From the NCBI GenBank assembly GCA_025361685.1, contig JANYKE010000040.1, forward strand, positions 1 to 7,509: DNA of 7,509 nucleotides, read 5' to 3'. Shown here one piece after another: positions 1 to 7,509 of the stretch (position 1 is the first letter of the stretch; every line of letters begins with the position of its first letter). The DNA comes from Eubacteriales bacterium (GTDB lineage Bacteria; Bacillota; Clostridia; JANYKE01). The notes beneath the pieces were generated by a model. It was not told the origin of the DNA. It searched no databases and saw nothing but the letters and a program-made list of their open reading frames with translations. A program made the position numbers and the translations under genes.

Positions 1-668
1 TGCCCTGCGCCTGCTCTTATTGCAGCAATCGAATTTGCAACAGCCATTCCCAAATCATTGTGACAATGAGTCGAAATTATCGCTTTATCTATATCGGGCA
101 CATACTTATTCAAATACTCAATCATCCTCGACATCTCTTCCGGAATCACGTATCCAACCGTATCAGGAATATTAACAATAGTCGCGCCCGATTCGATAGC
201 CGCCTGAACAACCGAAGCCAAAAACTCCGGCTCGCTGCGCATTGCGTCCTCAGCCGAAAATTCAACATCGTTGCATTTCTTCTTTGCATATGCAACCATT
301 GCACGCGTACGCTCCAAAACCTGGTCGGGAGTCATCTTGAGTTTATACTCCATGTGTATCGGTGAGGTAGCAAGGAACAAGTGTATGAGTGGTGATGCTG
401 CATCTTTAAGTGCTTCATACGAAGCATCAATGTCCTTCTCAAGTGCTCTGGACAACGAGGCAACCGAGCAATCTTTAATAATCGAAGCGACTGCTTTAAC
501 TGATTCAAAATCGCCGGGAGAAGATATTGCAAATCCCGCTTCAATGACATCAACTTTTAGAATTTCAAGATACTTGGCAACCTCAATTTTTTCATCCAAA
601 TTCATGCTGCATCCAGGAGATTGTTCTCCGTCACGTAACGTCGTATCAAATATTCTAATCTTTCTCAT
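1..668 (-). CDS. leuA: 2-isopropylmalate synthase, N-terminal part (cut by window edge)
   Basis: Predicted to condense 2-ketoisovalerate with acetyl-CoA, the first committed step of leucine synthesis, in the cytosol. Reading down from 668 gives 222 complete codons with no stop before the window ends; the full enzyme is usually about 500 residues, so the rest of the TIM barrel and the C-terminal leucine-binding domain are missing. The HMGL-like barrel signature is clear: [12 protein letters not shown] at residues 8-19 (with R12 and the metal ligand D13), SSPGDFESV near 50, [14 protein letters not shown] near 100, [13 protein letters not shown] near 135, NIPDTVGY near 170, and [14 protein letters not shown] from T200 with the HxH metal ligands H201 and H203. 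The match along its length to E. coli-type LeuA favours LeuA over homocitrate or citramalate synthase, though those relatives are not fully excluded without the C-terminus. The ATG overlaps the ilvD stop as ATGA (665-668). A GAGG ribosome site at 676-679 lies inside ilvD, 7 nt from the start, which suggests translational coupling as the fifth gene of the operon. Confidence 0.93.
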   Translation of the reverse strand, partial: MRKIRIFDTTLRDGEQSPGCSMNLDEKIEVAKYLEILKVDVIEAGFAISSPGDFESVKAVASIIKDCSVASLSRALEKDIDASYEALKDAASPLIHLFLATSPIHMEYKLKMTPDQVLERTRAMVAYAKKKCNDVEFSAEDAMRSEPEFLASVVQAAIESGATIVNIPDTVGYVIPEEMSRMIEYLNKYVPDIDKAIISTHCHNDLGMAVANSIAAIRAGAG

Positions 669-2344
669 TTGCCTGCCTCGTTTCTGTTAACTATTGCTCC
701 TTTTTCTGCTGATGATACTGCCTTTGCATATCTTGCAAGGTAACCTTTAATATCGTTTTTTGTTTTAAGTGTCATACTCTGCTTACGCTTGTTCAATTCT
801 TCTTCATCAACAAGCAGTTCAAGCTTGTACTCCGGAATGTTGATAGAAATGATGTCGCCTTCCAAAACGTATGCGATATTACCGCCCGCTTGTGCCTCGG
901 GAGAAACATGCCCAATTGCCGCTCCTCTTGTGGCCCCCGAAAAACGTCCGTCGGTTATCAGCGCAACACTTTTGTCCAATCCCATACCCGCAATCGCAGA
1001 CGTAGGTGAAAGCATCTCTCTCATCCCCGGCCCACCCGATGGGCCTTCATATCTAATAATCAAAACATCACCCTGCTCGATTTTGCCGCCAAAAATAGCC
1101 GTAACCGCATCCTCTTCACAATCAAAGACTCGCGACCTGCCTTCGTGAACAAGCATCCCCTCGGCAACCGCGCTGCGCTTAACTACAGCTCCGTTAGGTG
1201 CCAGTGACCCGAACAGAATTGCAATCCCGCCCGTATTTGAATATGGCGCATCAATATCTTTAATTACATTATTATCTCTAACATAAACGCCCTTCAAATC
1301 CTGCTTAAGTTTATTTCCTGTCACAGTTATTACTTCTGTATCCAGAAAATCCTTCTTGCACAGTTCGCTCATAACAGCATAGACTCCACCCGCTGCATAA
1401 AGATCTTGCATGTGGTGATGTCCTGCCGGAGCAAGCTTGCACAAATTCGGAACCTTCTCGCTAATTTCGTTAATCATTTGCAAATTGTATGCAACTCCCG
1501 CTTCATTGGCAACTGCCGCAAGATGCAAAACAGTATTTGTCGAACAGCCGAGTGCCATATCAACTGTGATTGCATTTCGAATCGATTTCTCGTTTATTAT
1601 ATCGAGAGCTTTAATATCTTTATTAAACAGATCCATTATTTTGGCGCCGGCTTCCTTAGCCAAACGTATGCGCTCAGAATAAACAGCAGGAATTGTTCCG
1701 TTACCCTTTAACGCAATCCCTATAGCTTCACACAGACAGTTCATTGAGTTAGCTGTAAACATTCCCGAACATGATCCGCAACCCGGACAGGCATTGTCCT
1801 CATAATATTTTAGTCTGTCATCATTAATCGCGCCTGTACTGTGCGCTGCAACCGCTTCGAAAACGCTGTTAAGATCCATAGGGCTTCCGCCGTCGTCGTT
1901 AAGAGAAAGCATTGGCCCTCCCGAAACAAATATTGAAGGCAAATTAAGGCGGCATGCAGCCATAAGCATCCCAGGCACAATCTTGTCACAATTTGGAATG
2001 AATACCAACGCATCAAAACAATGTGCGCGAACCATGCACTCGACACTATCCGCAACTATCTCTCTGGATGCCAATGAATAATTCATTCCTGAATGTCCCA
2101 TAGCTATTCCATCGCATATTCCAATCGTGTTAAATTCCAGCGGAGTTCCGCCGTGTGCAAGAACGCCGTCCTTAACAGCACGTGAAATCTGTTGAAGATT
2201 AATATGCCCCGGAACTATTTCGTTGAACGAATTTACTATACCAATAATCGGTCTTCTTATCTGCTCATCACTCAAACCCGTTGCTTTCATAAGTGAACGG
2301 TGAGGTGCACAAGAAGCTCCGCTCTTAATTGCATCACTTTTCAT
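665..2344 (-). CDS. ilvD: Dihydroxyacid dehydratase
   Basis: Predicted to dehydrate 2,3-dihydroxy-isovalerate and 2,3-dihydroxy-3-methylvalerate to the keto acids that are transaminated to valine and isoleucine; needs an Fe-S cluster and Mg. The protein is 559 residues, within the family range though shorter than the E. coli enzyme (616). Visible landmarks: [11 protein letters not shown] (13-23), [13 protein letters not shown] (38-50), [11 protein letters not shown] with Mg-ligand D78, [10 protein letters not shown] with cluster ligand C119 and Mg ligands D120/K121, [18 protein letters not shown] with C192 as the expected second cluster ligand, [14 protein letters not shown] with E443, and GRFSG with catalytic S469. 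The C119-C192 and E443-S469 spacings equal those of E. coli IlvD. The position that is a cysteine (PCN) in plant-type [2Fe-2S] enzymes is Gly46 here (PGH), as in E. coli. C12 replaces the arginine common in the R-A-P-H-R motif. The start is supported by AGAAGG about 8 nt upstream. It lies 66 nt after ilvC and overlaps leuA by 4 nt. Confidence 0.97.
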   Translation of the reverse strand: MKSDAIKSGASCAPHRSLMKATGLSDEQIRRPIIGIVNSFNEIVPGHINLQQISRAVKDGVLAHGGTPLEFNTIGICDGIAMGHSGMNYSLASREIVADSVECMVRAHCFDALVFIPNCDKIVPGMLMAACRLNLPSIFVSGGPMLSLNDDGGSPMDLNSVFEAVAAHSTGAINDDRLKYYEDNACPGCGSCSGMFTANSMNCLCEAIGIALKGNGTIPAVYSERIRLAKEAGAKIMDLFNKDIKALDIINEKSIRNAITVDMALGCSTNTVLHLAAVANEAGVAYNLQMINEISEKVPNLCKLAPAGHHHMQDLYAAGGVYAVMSELCKKDFLDTEVITVTGNKLKQDLKGVYVRDNNVIKDIDAPYSNTGGIAILFGSLAPNGAVVKRSAVAEGMLVHEGRSRVFDCEEDAVTAIFGGKIEQGDVLIIRYEGPSGGPGMREMLSPTSAIAGMGLDKSVALITDGRFSGATRGAAIGHVSPEAQAGGNIAYVLEGDIISINIPEYKLELLVDEEELNKRKQSMTLKTKNDIKGYLARYAKAVSSAEKGAIVNRNEAGK

Positions 2345-2349
2345 TTTGC

Positions 2350-2385
2350 TACCTTCTCTCTAACCTTCTCTATAACTTTCTATAT
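2350..2385 (-). repeat. Three imperfect 12-bp tandem units before ilvD
   Basis: On the plus strand the units are TACCTTCTCTCT (2350-2361), AACCTTCTCTAT (2362-2373) and AACTTTCTATAT (2374-2385). Neighbouring units match at 10 of 12 bases. Read in the gene direction, the unit nearest ilvD carries the AGAAGG that serves as its likely ribosome site, the next unit repeats that AGAAGG 12 nt upstream, and the third is degenerate (AGAAAG). The remainder of the 66-nt gap is AT-rich with a weak ACGC/GCGT dyad (2391-2394 with 2402-2405) just past the ilvC stop, too short to call a terminator. Confidence 0.6.
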
Positions 2386-2410
2386 ATTCAACGCCTTGTC
2401 TGCGTCTTCT

Positions 2411-3935
<1,525 letters not shown>

Positions 3936-3942
3936 AATTCTT

Positions 3943-3948
3943 ACCTCC
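3943..3948 (-). promoter_or_regulatory. Ribosome binding site that fixes the ilvN start
   Basis: GGAGGT on the minus strand is a near-perfect anti-16S match placed 7 nt before the ATG at 3935. It overlaps the alternative ATG at 3950, which itself has only TTATAAGA before it. This decides the shorter 175-residue reading of IlvN. Confidence 0.8.
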
Positions 3949-3960
3949 ATTCTTATAAAA

Positions 3961-5625
3961 TCATCTTAAAATAATATCTTTTATGCTACCGTTCGGCGGT
4001 ATCATCGGCAAAACTTTTTCGTCGCTGTCTATCTTACAATCAATCAAAACCGGAGTCGTGTATTTAAAAGCTTCTTCCAAAACCAGGTCAAGTTCTTTTT
4101 TGGTCTTAACACTAAATCCCTTAGCTCCAAAATTATCAGCCAGTCCGGCAAAATTAGTGCATCTGTTCATTGTCGTATTTGAATAGCGTTTGTTGAAGAA
4201 CAGTGTCTGCCATTGTCTTACCATACCAAGCACGCAATTATTAAGAACAACTATTATTAACGGCAATTCATTTGTAACAGCAGTAGCAAGCTCGTTCAGA
4301 TTCATATGAAAGCTTCCATCGCTTGTAAACAATACAGTACGCTTTTTATTCTTTCCGATACAAGCACCCATTGCTGAACCCATTCCGAATCCCATTGTGC
4401 CCAAGCCTCCGCTGGTAATAAACGTGCGCGGGGTTGAGAATTTGTAATATTGTGCCGTCCACATTTGATGCTGTCCAACATCGGTTGCAACAATTCCATC
4501 CTTTGGCATAAACTCATTGATTCTCTCAATAATCGATTGCGGAGTCAGTCTGCTTTTGGCCATCTGTAAATTGTTATCAACGTGATCCTTTAATTTGACA
4601 ATCTCTGCATGCCATGTCTTATGTGTAAACTGTGGCAATCTCTTGCACAATATCTGCAGCACTTGTTTAACATCTCCGATTAACCCGGTATATGCAGGTA
4701 TGTTCTTACTAATCTCTGCAGGATCAATATCAATATGCAACACCTTGTGTCCGTGTGCAAATGAAACCTTGTTACCTGTTGCTCTATCAGAAAATCTAAC
4801 TCCAACCGCAATAATCAAATCACAATCCGCAATTGCTCTCGTTGCGGCATATCTTCCATGCATTCCAACCATGCCTAAAGCTCTTGGCTCATTCCACGGA
4901 ACCGCAGACAATCCCATCATACTTGATCCTATCGGTGCATCAATCTTGTTGGCAAATTCCAATAATTTTTTTGATGCGTCAGAAGATACAACACCGCCGC
5001 CCGCATAAATGAATGGTCTCTTGGCTGCGGAAATAAGTTGAATAGCCTCCTTCAAAGCATCCTCGTCAATTGCACTTTTGGCAACAGCAGCCTTTTTTGA
5101 AATCGGTACAAAATTCGTTTCTGCAAGTTGAATGTCTTTTGGTATATCAACAAGTACCGGGCCGGGTCTGCCTGAAGTGGCAACCGCAAAAGCTTCTCTT
5201 AAAGTATCAGCTAACTCCGTTATGTCTTTAACAATATAGTTATGCTTTGTTATTGGCATTGTAATGCCCGTAATGTCGACTTCCTGAAAGCTATCTCTCC
5301 CAAGAAAATCCGTCGCAACATTGCCTGTAATTGCAATCAAAGGAATGCTGTCAAGATATGCATTGGCAATACCTGTTACAAGATTGGTCGCGCCCGGGCC
5401 TGAAGTGGCAATAACAACTCCGGCCTTACCGGTTACCCTTGCATAACCATCAGCTGCATGGGTTGCCCCTTGCTCATGACAAGTAATAATATGTCTCACT
5501 CGGTGGCTATTCTTATAAAGCTGGTCGTAAATATTAAGCACCATGCCGCCCGGGTAGCCAAAGACCGTATCAACTCCCTGTTCTGCCAAGACTTCAATTA
5601 AAATAGCCGCTCCTGATAATTTCAT
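3961..5625 (-). CDS. ilvB: Acetolactate synthase catalytic (large) subunit
   Basis: Predicted ThDP- and FAD-dependent enzyme that joins two pyruvates to 2-acetolactate, or pyruvate and 2-ketobutyrate to 2-aceto-2-hydroxybutyrate, the shared first step to valine, leucine and isoleucine. It is 554 residues, typical of the family. The N-terminal pyrimidine-binding domain has FGYPGG (22-27) and the catalytic Glu51 in CHEQGATHAADGYARV, followed by SGPGATNLVTGIANAYLDS. Next come GRDSFQEVDITGITMPITKHN and SGRPGPVLVDIPKD, then the middle FAD-associated domain with GMVGMHG (251-257). The C-terminal domain has TSGGLGTMGFGMGSAMGA and the ThDP/Mg motif with D436 and N463 (spacing 27, as in E. coli), then LGMVRQWQTLFF. 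The first glycine of the usual GDG is Ser435 (codon AGC). Together with ilvN this points to the biosynthetic, feedback-regulated enzyme rather than the catabolic AlsS type. A GAAAGGA ribosome site (5634-5640) is 8 nt before the ATG. It is the first gene of the operon. Confidence 0.97.
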   Translation of the reverse strand: MKLSGAAILIEVLAEQGVDTVFGYPGGMVLNIYDQLYKNSHRVRHIITCHEQGATHAADGYARVTGKAGVVIATSGPGATNLVTGIANAYLDSIPLIAITGNVATDFLGRDSFQEVDITGITMPITKHNYIVKDITELADTLREAFAVATSGRPGPVLVDIPKDIQLAETNFVPISKKAAVAKSAIDEDALKEAIQLISAAKRPFIYAGGGVVSSDASKKLLEFANKIDAPIGSSMMGLSAVPWNEPRALGMVGMHGRYAATRAIADCDLIIAVGVRFSDRATGNKVSFAHGHKVLHIDIDPAEISKNIPAYTGLIGDVKQVLQILCKRLPQFTHKTWHAEIVKLKDHVDNNLQMAKSRLTPQSIIERINEFMPKDGIVATDVGQHQMWTAQYYKFSTPRTFITSGGLGTMGFGMGSAMGACIGKNKKRTVLFTSDGSFHMNLNELATAVTNELPLIIVVLNNCVLGMVRQWQTLFFNKRYSNTTMNRCTNFAGLADNFGAKGFSVKTKKELDLVLEEAFKYTTPVLIDCKIDSDEKVLPMIPPNGSIKDIILR

Positions 5626-5661
5626 TTTCCAAATCCTTTCAAAAATAATAAAAAAATATAA

Positions 5662-5703
5662 CTAACTTGTCTCGATGATGATAAAAACAACTTCGAAACC
5701 CAA
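5662..5703 (-). CDS. Possible 13-codon leader peptide rich in Val and Ile
   Basis: A frame opening at TTG (5703) and ending at TAG (5662-5664) reads L/M-G-F-E-V-V-F-I-I-I-E-T-S, with tandem GTT GTT and ATC ATC ATC codons. It lies between the ilv promoter and ilvB. Consecutive codons for the pathway's end products are what a ribosome-mediated attenuation leader shows, and the codons sit in the loop of the B:D hairpin, where a stalled ribosome would block it. Against this, there is no ATG, no ribosome binding site before the TTG, and the frame is very short, so it may be chance in AT-rich DNA. Confidence 0.22.
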   Translation of the reverse strand: MGFEVVFIIIETS

Positions 5704-5723
5704 GTATTTATTGCAACTTGTCT
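5664..5723. repeat. 9-bp direct repeat flanking the ilv leader
   Basis: AACTTGTCT occurs exactly at 5664-5672 and 5715-5723 on the plus strand, start-to-start distance 51 bp, near five helical turns. A half-length inverted copy (CAAGT) is at 5701-5705. The upstream copy overlaps the predicted ilv transcription start. It could be an operator pair, the base-pairing arms of an RNA switch, or both; the sequence alone does not decide. Confidence 0.5.
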
Positions 5724-5727
5724 GTCT

Positions 5728-5756
5728 AATTTATCATATAAAAAAATAAATGTCAA
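5728..5756 (-). promoter_or_regulatory. Promoter of the ilv-leu operon
   Basis: On the minus strand a perfect TTGACA (5756-5751) is followed by a 17-bp spacer and TAAATT (5733-5728), preceded by TGA at 5736-5734, which makes an extended -10. Transcription would start near 5721 and give a leader of about 95 nt before ilvB. The -10 hexamer matches consensus at 4 of 6 positions, compensated by the TG and the perfect -35. It is the only good promoter seen upstream of ilvB. Confidence 0.72.
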
Positions 5757-5844
5757 TGATTATAATGGTTTCGGGCATATTTACTTTGTTTGAAAAACTA
5801 ATTATTTTTTAAAATCAGGAACACATAATGCTGCTGTTCGAATT

Positions 5845-5873
5845 TTGACATCACAAATAATGTATGCGATAAT
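5845..5873 (+). promoter_or_regulatory. Promoter of the moxR-DUF58 genes
   Basis: A perfect TTGACA (5845-5850), a 17-bp spacer and GATAAT (5868-5873, 5 of 6 to consensus) with TGC at 5865-5867 form an extended -10 promoter on the plus strand. Transcription would begin near 5880, leaving a short leader of about 26 nt that contains the AAAGGAG ribosome site (5892-5898). The 88 bp between this -35 and the divergent ilv -35 are AT-rich and show no other clear site. Confidence 0.72.
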
Positions 5874-5905
5874 TAATGCAAATAAATCTGTAAAGGAGTT
5901 GCAAA

Positions 5906-6847
5906 ATGCAGGCAAACGAAAAGATAAATTTCATTATTGAAAATATTGAAAAAGTTATTGTTGGCAAACGTGCTTCAATCGAACTTGTAATGATAGCGCT
6001 TATTAGTGAGGGACACGTTCTGATTGAGGATGTGCCGGGCGTCGGCAAGACTCTTCTGGTCTCTGCATTGGCCAAGTCACTTAATGCTATTTTTCGCAGA
6101 ATTCAATTTACGCCGGATGTTCTTCCGTCTGATATAACCGGTTTTTCTGTATACAATCAGAAGTCGGGCGAGTTCGAATTTCGTCACGGTGCTGTTATGG
6201 GCAACATTGTTCTCGCTGATGAAATCAACAGAACTTCTCCAAAGACTCAGTCAAGCTTACTCGAAGCTATGGAGGAAGGACAAGTTACGGTTGACGGATT
6301 TACGTATGAACTGCCAAAACCTTTTATCGTTCTTGCAACACAGAATCCAATTGAATATCTGGGCACATATCCGCTGCCGGAAGCTCAGATTGATCGCTTC
6401 TTTTTGAAAATAGAAATTGGCTATCCCAGCAAAGCTGAAGAGTCAGCCATTCTCGAATTGTACAGATCCAATGAACCGATAAATACTCTTCAAGCAGTTG
6501 CATCATCGAGTGACATCATTGCACTTCAAGCGCTGTCAAGAAGCATACATGTTGATGCCGCAATAAATGATTACATCGTTAACATTGTTGCCGCTACGCG
6601 CAATAATCCGCTGATTACTCTTGGTGCAAGTGTAAGGGGCTCCCTTTCGTTGTTCCGCGCAGCCCAAGCCAAGGCAATGTTTTGCGGCCGCTCATTTGTA
6701 ATTCCTGACGACGTTAAAGAAATGATATTTCCGGTTCTTTCACACAGAATCATCCTTAGCAGCGAGGCAAAGTTATCTAATCAGACTCCAAAAAGTATTT
6801 TGCATGAAATATTAAATAGGACAGCAGTCCCGGGTGTCAAAAGGTAG
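5906..6847 (+). CDS. MoxR-family AAA+ ATPase
   Basis: A 313-residue cytosolic AAA+ ATPase of the MoxR group, believed to act as a chaperone or metal/cofactor-insertion motor on partner proteins encoded nearby. Domains in order: Walker A VPGVGKT (43-49), a FTPDVLPSDITGF segment (68-80), the RHGAVMGNIVLADEINR stretch holding Walker B with D105 and E106, EAMEEGQVTVDG (120-131), sensor 1 ATQNP (144-148), YPLPEAQIDRF with the likely arginine finger R164, and the C-terminal lid with sensor 2 in GASVRG (R244). GASPR is the commoner form; Val replaces Pro here. Length and motifs are complete, so it should be an active ATPase. The ATG is 7 nt after AAAGGAG. The stop codon is directly followed by the ATG of a DUF58 gene, the classic partner of this family. 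The physiological substrate cannot be told from sequence. Confidence 0.95.
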   Translation: MQANEKINFIIENIEKVIVGKRASIELVMIALISEGHVLIEDVPGVGKTLLVSALAKSLNAIFRRIQFTPDVLPSDITGFSVYNQKSGEFEFRHGAVMGNIVLADEINRTSPKTQSSLLEAMEEGQVTVDGFTYELPKPFIVLATQNPIEYLGTYPLPEAQIDRFFLKIEIGYPSKAEESAILELYRSNEPINTLQAVASSSDIIALQALSRSIHVDAAINDYIVNIVAATRNNPLITLGASVRGSLSLFRAAQAKAMFCGRSFVIPDDVKEMIFPVLSHRIILSSEAKLSNQTPKSILHEILNRTAVPGVKR

Positions 6848-7509
6848 ATGACTAAGAACAGAATAGTATTTATATTAATGCTAATACTATCAGTAATATT
6901 CATATATTTTTACGGCGGAGTTGTTCCTTACACACTTTTCTATTTAGTAATAAGTATTGCAGCTGTTTCTTTTTTGTACTCATTTATTCTTCATCATTCA
7001 ACAAAATGTTCTCAGTCTCTGAGCAGTCTGACCGCAACCAAAGGTGACCGTGTAATATACAAGTATGTGTTTTTTAACAATTCCATTTTACTTAACCCAT
7101 ACCTCACAAGCAATTTTTCTAAAACATCATTATTAATCAGCGAGCTTGACGGAATAGTCGGATTCTCAATAAAACCGCGCGGTAAAAAGGAGAAGGCGTA
7201 CGGAATTGTATGCAAATACCGAGGCGTGTATGAGCTTGGCATCAGTGAAGTATTTGTTGAAGACTTCTTTGGAATTTTCAAACATAAAATCCCAATTGAT
7301 ATGAATTTTACGCTTACAGTTTATCCGAAAATAATTGATATAAGCAATTTCATTCCACTTATCAGCACAGTTGATGATGATGCGGAAACTTCAAATACAC
7401 TTGTGCGCAACAGAAGAGAAACAGGTGATATACGCAACTACGTTTTTGGCGATCCAATCAAGTCTGTTCATTGGAAACTGTCGGCAAAGCTAAATCAACT
7501 TTTGGTAAA
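6848..7509 (+). CDS. DUF58 membrane-anchored protein, N-terminal part (cut by window edge)
   Basis: 220 complete codons run open to the window end. The start MTKNR leads into two hydrophobic segments (about residues 7-22 and 25-48) that look like a membrane hairpin anchor. A soluble beta-rich region follows, including KPRGKKEKAYGIVCKYRGVYELG and VEDFFGIF. The DUF58 signature is at the end: GDIRNYVFGDPIKSVHWKLSA (residues 193-213; R196, G201-D202, H208-W209), followed by L-L-V. The remainder of the family fold, which resembles a von Willebrand A domain, is beyond the window. The ATG abuts the moxR stop (TAGATG, 6845-6850), with AAAAGG just upstream inside moxR, so the two are probably co-transcribed and translationally coupled. 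The family is linked to envelope or stress functions with MoxR, but no specific substrate is known. Many such loci continue with a transglutaminase-like gene, which cannot be checked here. Confidence 0.93.
   Translation, partial: MTKNRIVFILMLILSVIFIYFYGGVVPYTLFYLVISIAAVSFLYSFILHHSTKCSQSLSSLTATKGDRVIYKYVFFNNSILLNPYLTSNFSKTSLLISELDGIVGFSIKPRGKKEKAYGIVCKYRGVYELGISEVFVEDFFGIFKHKIPIDMNFTLTVYPKIIDISNFIPLISTVDDDAETSNTLVRNRRETGDIRNYVFGDPIKSVHWKLSAKLNQLLV

Larger units (their letters stand above)
5641..5723 (-). promoter_or_regulatory. Candidate ilv leader with alternative RNA pairings (possible attenuator)
   Basis: In the leader RNA (minus strand), segment B at 5705-5693 can pair with segment D at 5675-5665. 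This gives 5 bp (ACTTG/CAAGT), a two-G bulge, and 6 bp (TTTCGA/TCGAGA, one G-U), with a 17-nt loop. A U-rich stretch follows, including seven U at 5656-5650, but 8 nt past the stem base, further than in a canonical terminator. The same segment B can instead pair with segment A at 5723-5716 (8 bp with the same bulge). A and D share the 9-nt sequence AGACAAGTT, so the two hairpins exclude each other. This is seen in the sequence; a terminator/antiterminator role is inferred and uncertain because the stems are short and AT-rich and the predicted start of transcription falls inside A. Confidence 0.3.

Noticed and set aside
60..690. Plus-strand open frames opposite leuA (60-365 and 271-690)
   Set aside because: The minus strand encodes an unbroken LeuA N-terminus with all its motifs across this stretch, so these are antisense shadows.
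2387..2410. Terminator after ilvC
   Set aside because: The only dyad (ACGC/GCGT) is 4-5 bp and has no U tract, so readthrough into ilvD is expected.
3936..3950. Longer IlvN beginning at the ATG at 3950
   Set aside because: No ribosome site precedes it, and its own bases form the GGAGGT site for the ATG at 3935; the added residues MEVRI are not part of the ACT domain.
5626..5760. T-box riboswitch upstream of ilvB, as expected for many Bacillota ilv operons
   Set aside because: The leader from the predicted start is only about 95 nt, and no T-box core (the conserved TGG-containing antiterminator bulge) or GC-rich terminator stem is visible.
5780..5800. Possible CodY box near the divergent promoters (TTTGTTTGAAAAAC region)
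   Set aside because: Best alignment to the 15-bp AATTTTCWGAAAATT consensus matches only about 9 positions, which is expected by chance in such AT-rich DNA.
5837..5842. TTCGAA palindrome near the moxR promoter, also present at 5692-5697 in the ilv leader
   Set aside because: Six-base palindromes recur by chance, and the flanks of the two copies do not match.
7012..7281. 89-codon minus-strand open frame opposite the DUF58 gene
   Set aside because: It is antisense to a convincing DUF58 coding region, has no recognisable domain, and looks like a shadow frame.

Overview
The window reads as a chromosomal segment of a low-to-moderate-GC, Gram-positive-type bacterium, most likely a member of the Clostridia (Bacillota). 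This is inferred from strong GGAGG-type ribosome sites, AT-rich intergenic DNA, the ilvB-ilvN-ilvC-ilvD-leuA gene order, and the flavour of the proteins (for example the GLYEGSKS cofactor loop of ketol-acid reductoisomerase and the GRDSFQEVDITGITMPITKHN stretch of acetolactate synthase). No rRNA or other taxonomic marker is present, so the assignment is tentative.

Positions 1-5625, all on the minus strand, hold a branched-chain amino acid operon. In transcription order it runs ilvB (acetolactate synthase catalytic subunit, 5625-3961), ilvN (regulatory subunit, 3935-3408), ilvC (ketol-acid reductoisomerase, 3406-2411), ilvD (dihydroxyacid dehydratase, 2344-665) and leuA (2-isopropylmalate synthase, from 668 and cut by the window's left edge). 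Together IlvBN, IlvC and IlvD convert pyruvate (or pyruvate plus 2-ketobutyrate) to the 2-ketoacid precursors of valine and isoleucine. LeuA then draws 2-ketoisovalerate towards leucine. Spacing is tight: 25 nt ilvB-ilvN, 1 nt ilvN-ilvC, 66 nt ilvC-ilvD, and an ATGA overlap ilvD-leuA. The 66-nt ilvC-ilvD gap carries three imperfect 12-bp tandem units, two of which contain an SD-like core.

Positions 5626-5905 are a divergent intergenic region of 280 bp. It has two well-formed sigma-A-type promoters pointing outwards: one for the ilv operon (TTGACA, 17 bp, TGa-TAAATT, minus strand) and one for the right-hand genes (TTGACA, 17 bp, TGc-GATAAT, plus strand). The roughly 95-nt ilv leader has no recognisable T-box. 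It does hold a short open frame with consecutive Val and Ile codons (Val-Val-Phe-Ile-Ile-Ile), a 9-bp direct repeat 51 bp apart, and a segment that can pair with either repeat copy, the downstream pairing lying just before a U-rich tract. This looks like a possible attenuator, but the leader frame lacks a ribosome site, so it is a hypothesis only.

Positions 5906-7509, plus strand, hold a MoxR-type AAA+ ATPase gene followed with no gap by the start of a two-TM DUF58 protein gene that runs off the right edge. This is a widespread pair, thought to work in chaperone-like or cell-envelope functions. There is no evident functional link to the ilv operon beyond sharing the intergenic region. No mobile elements, CRISPR arrays, tRNAs or rRNAs were seen. 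The window is mostly ordinary; the ilv leader is the part most worth a second look.
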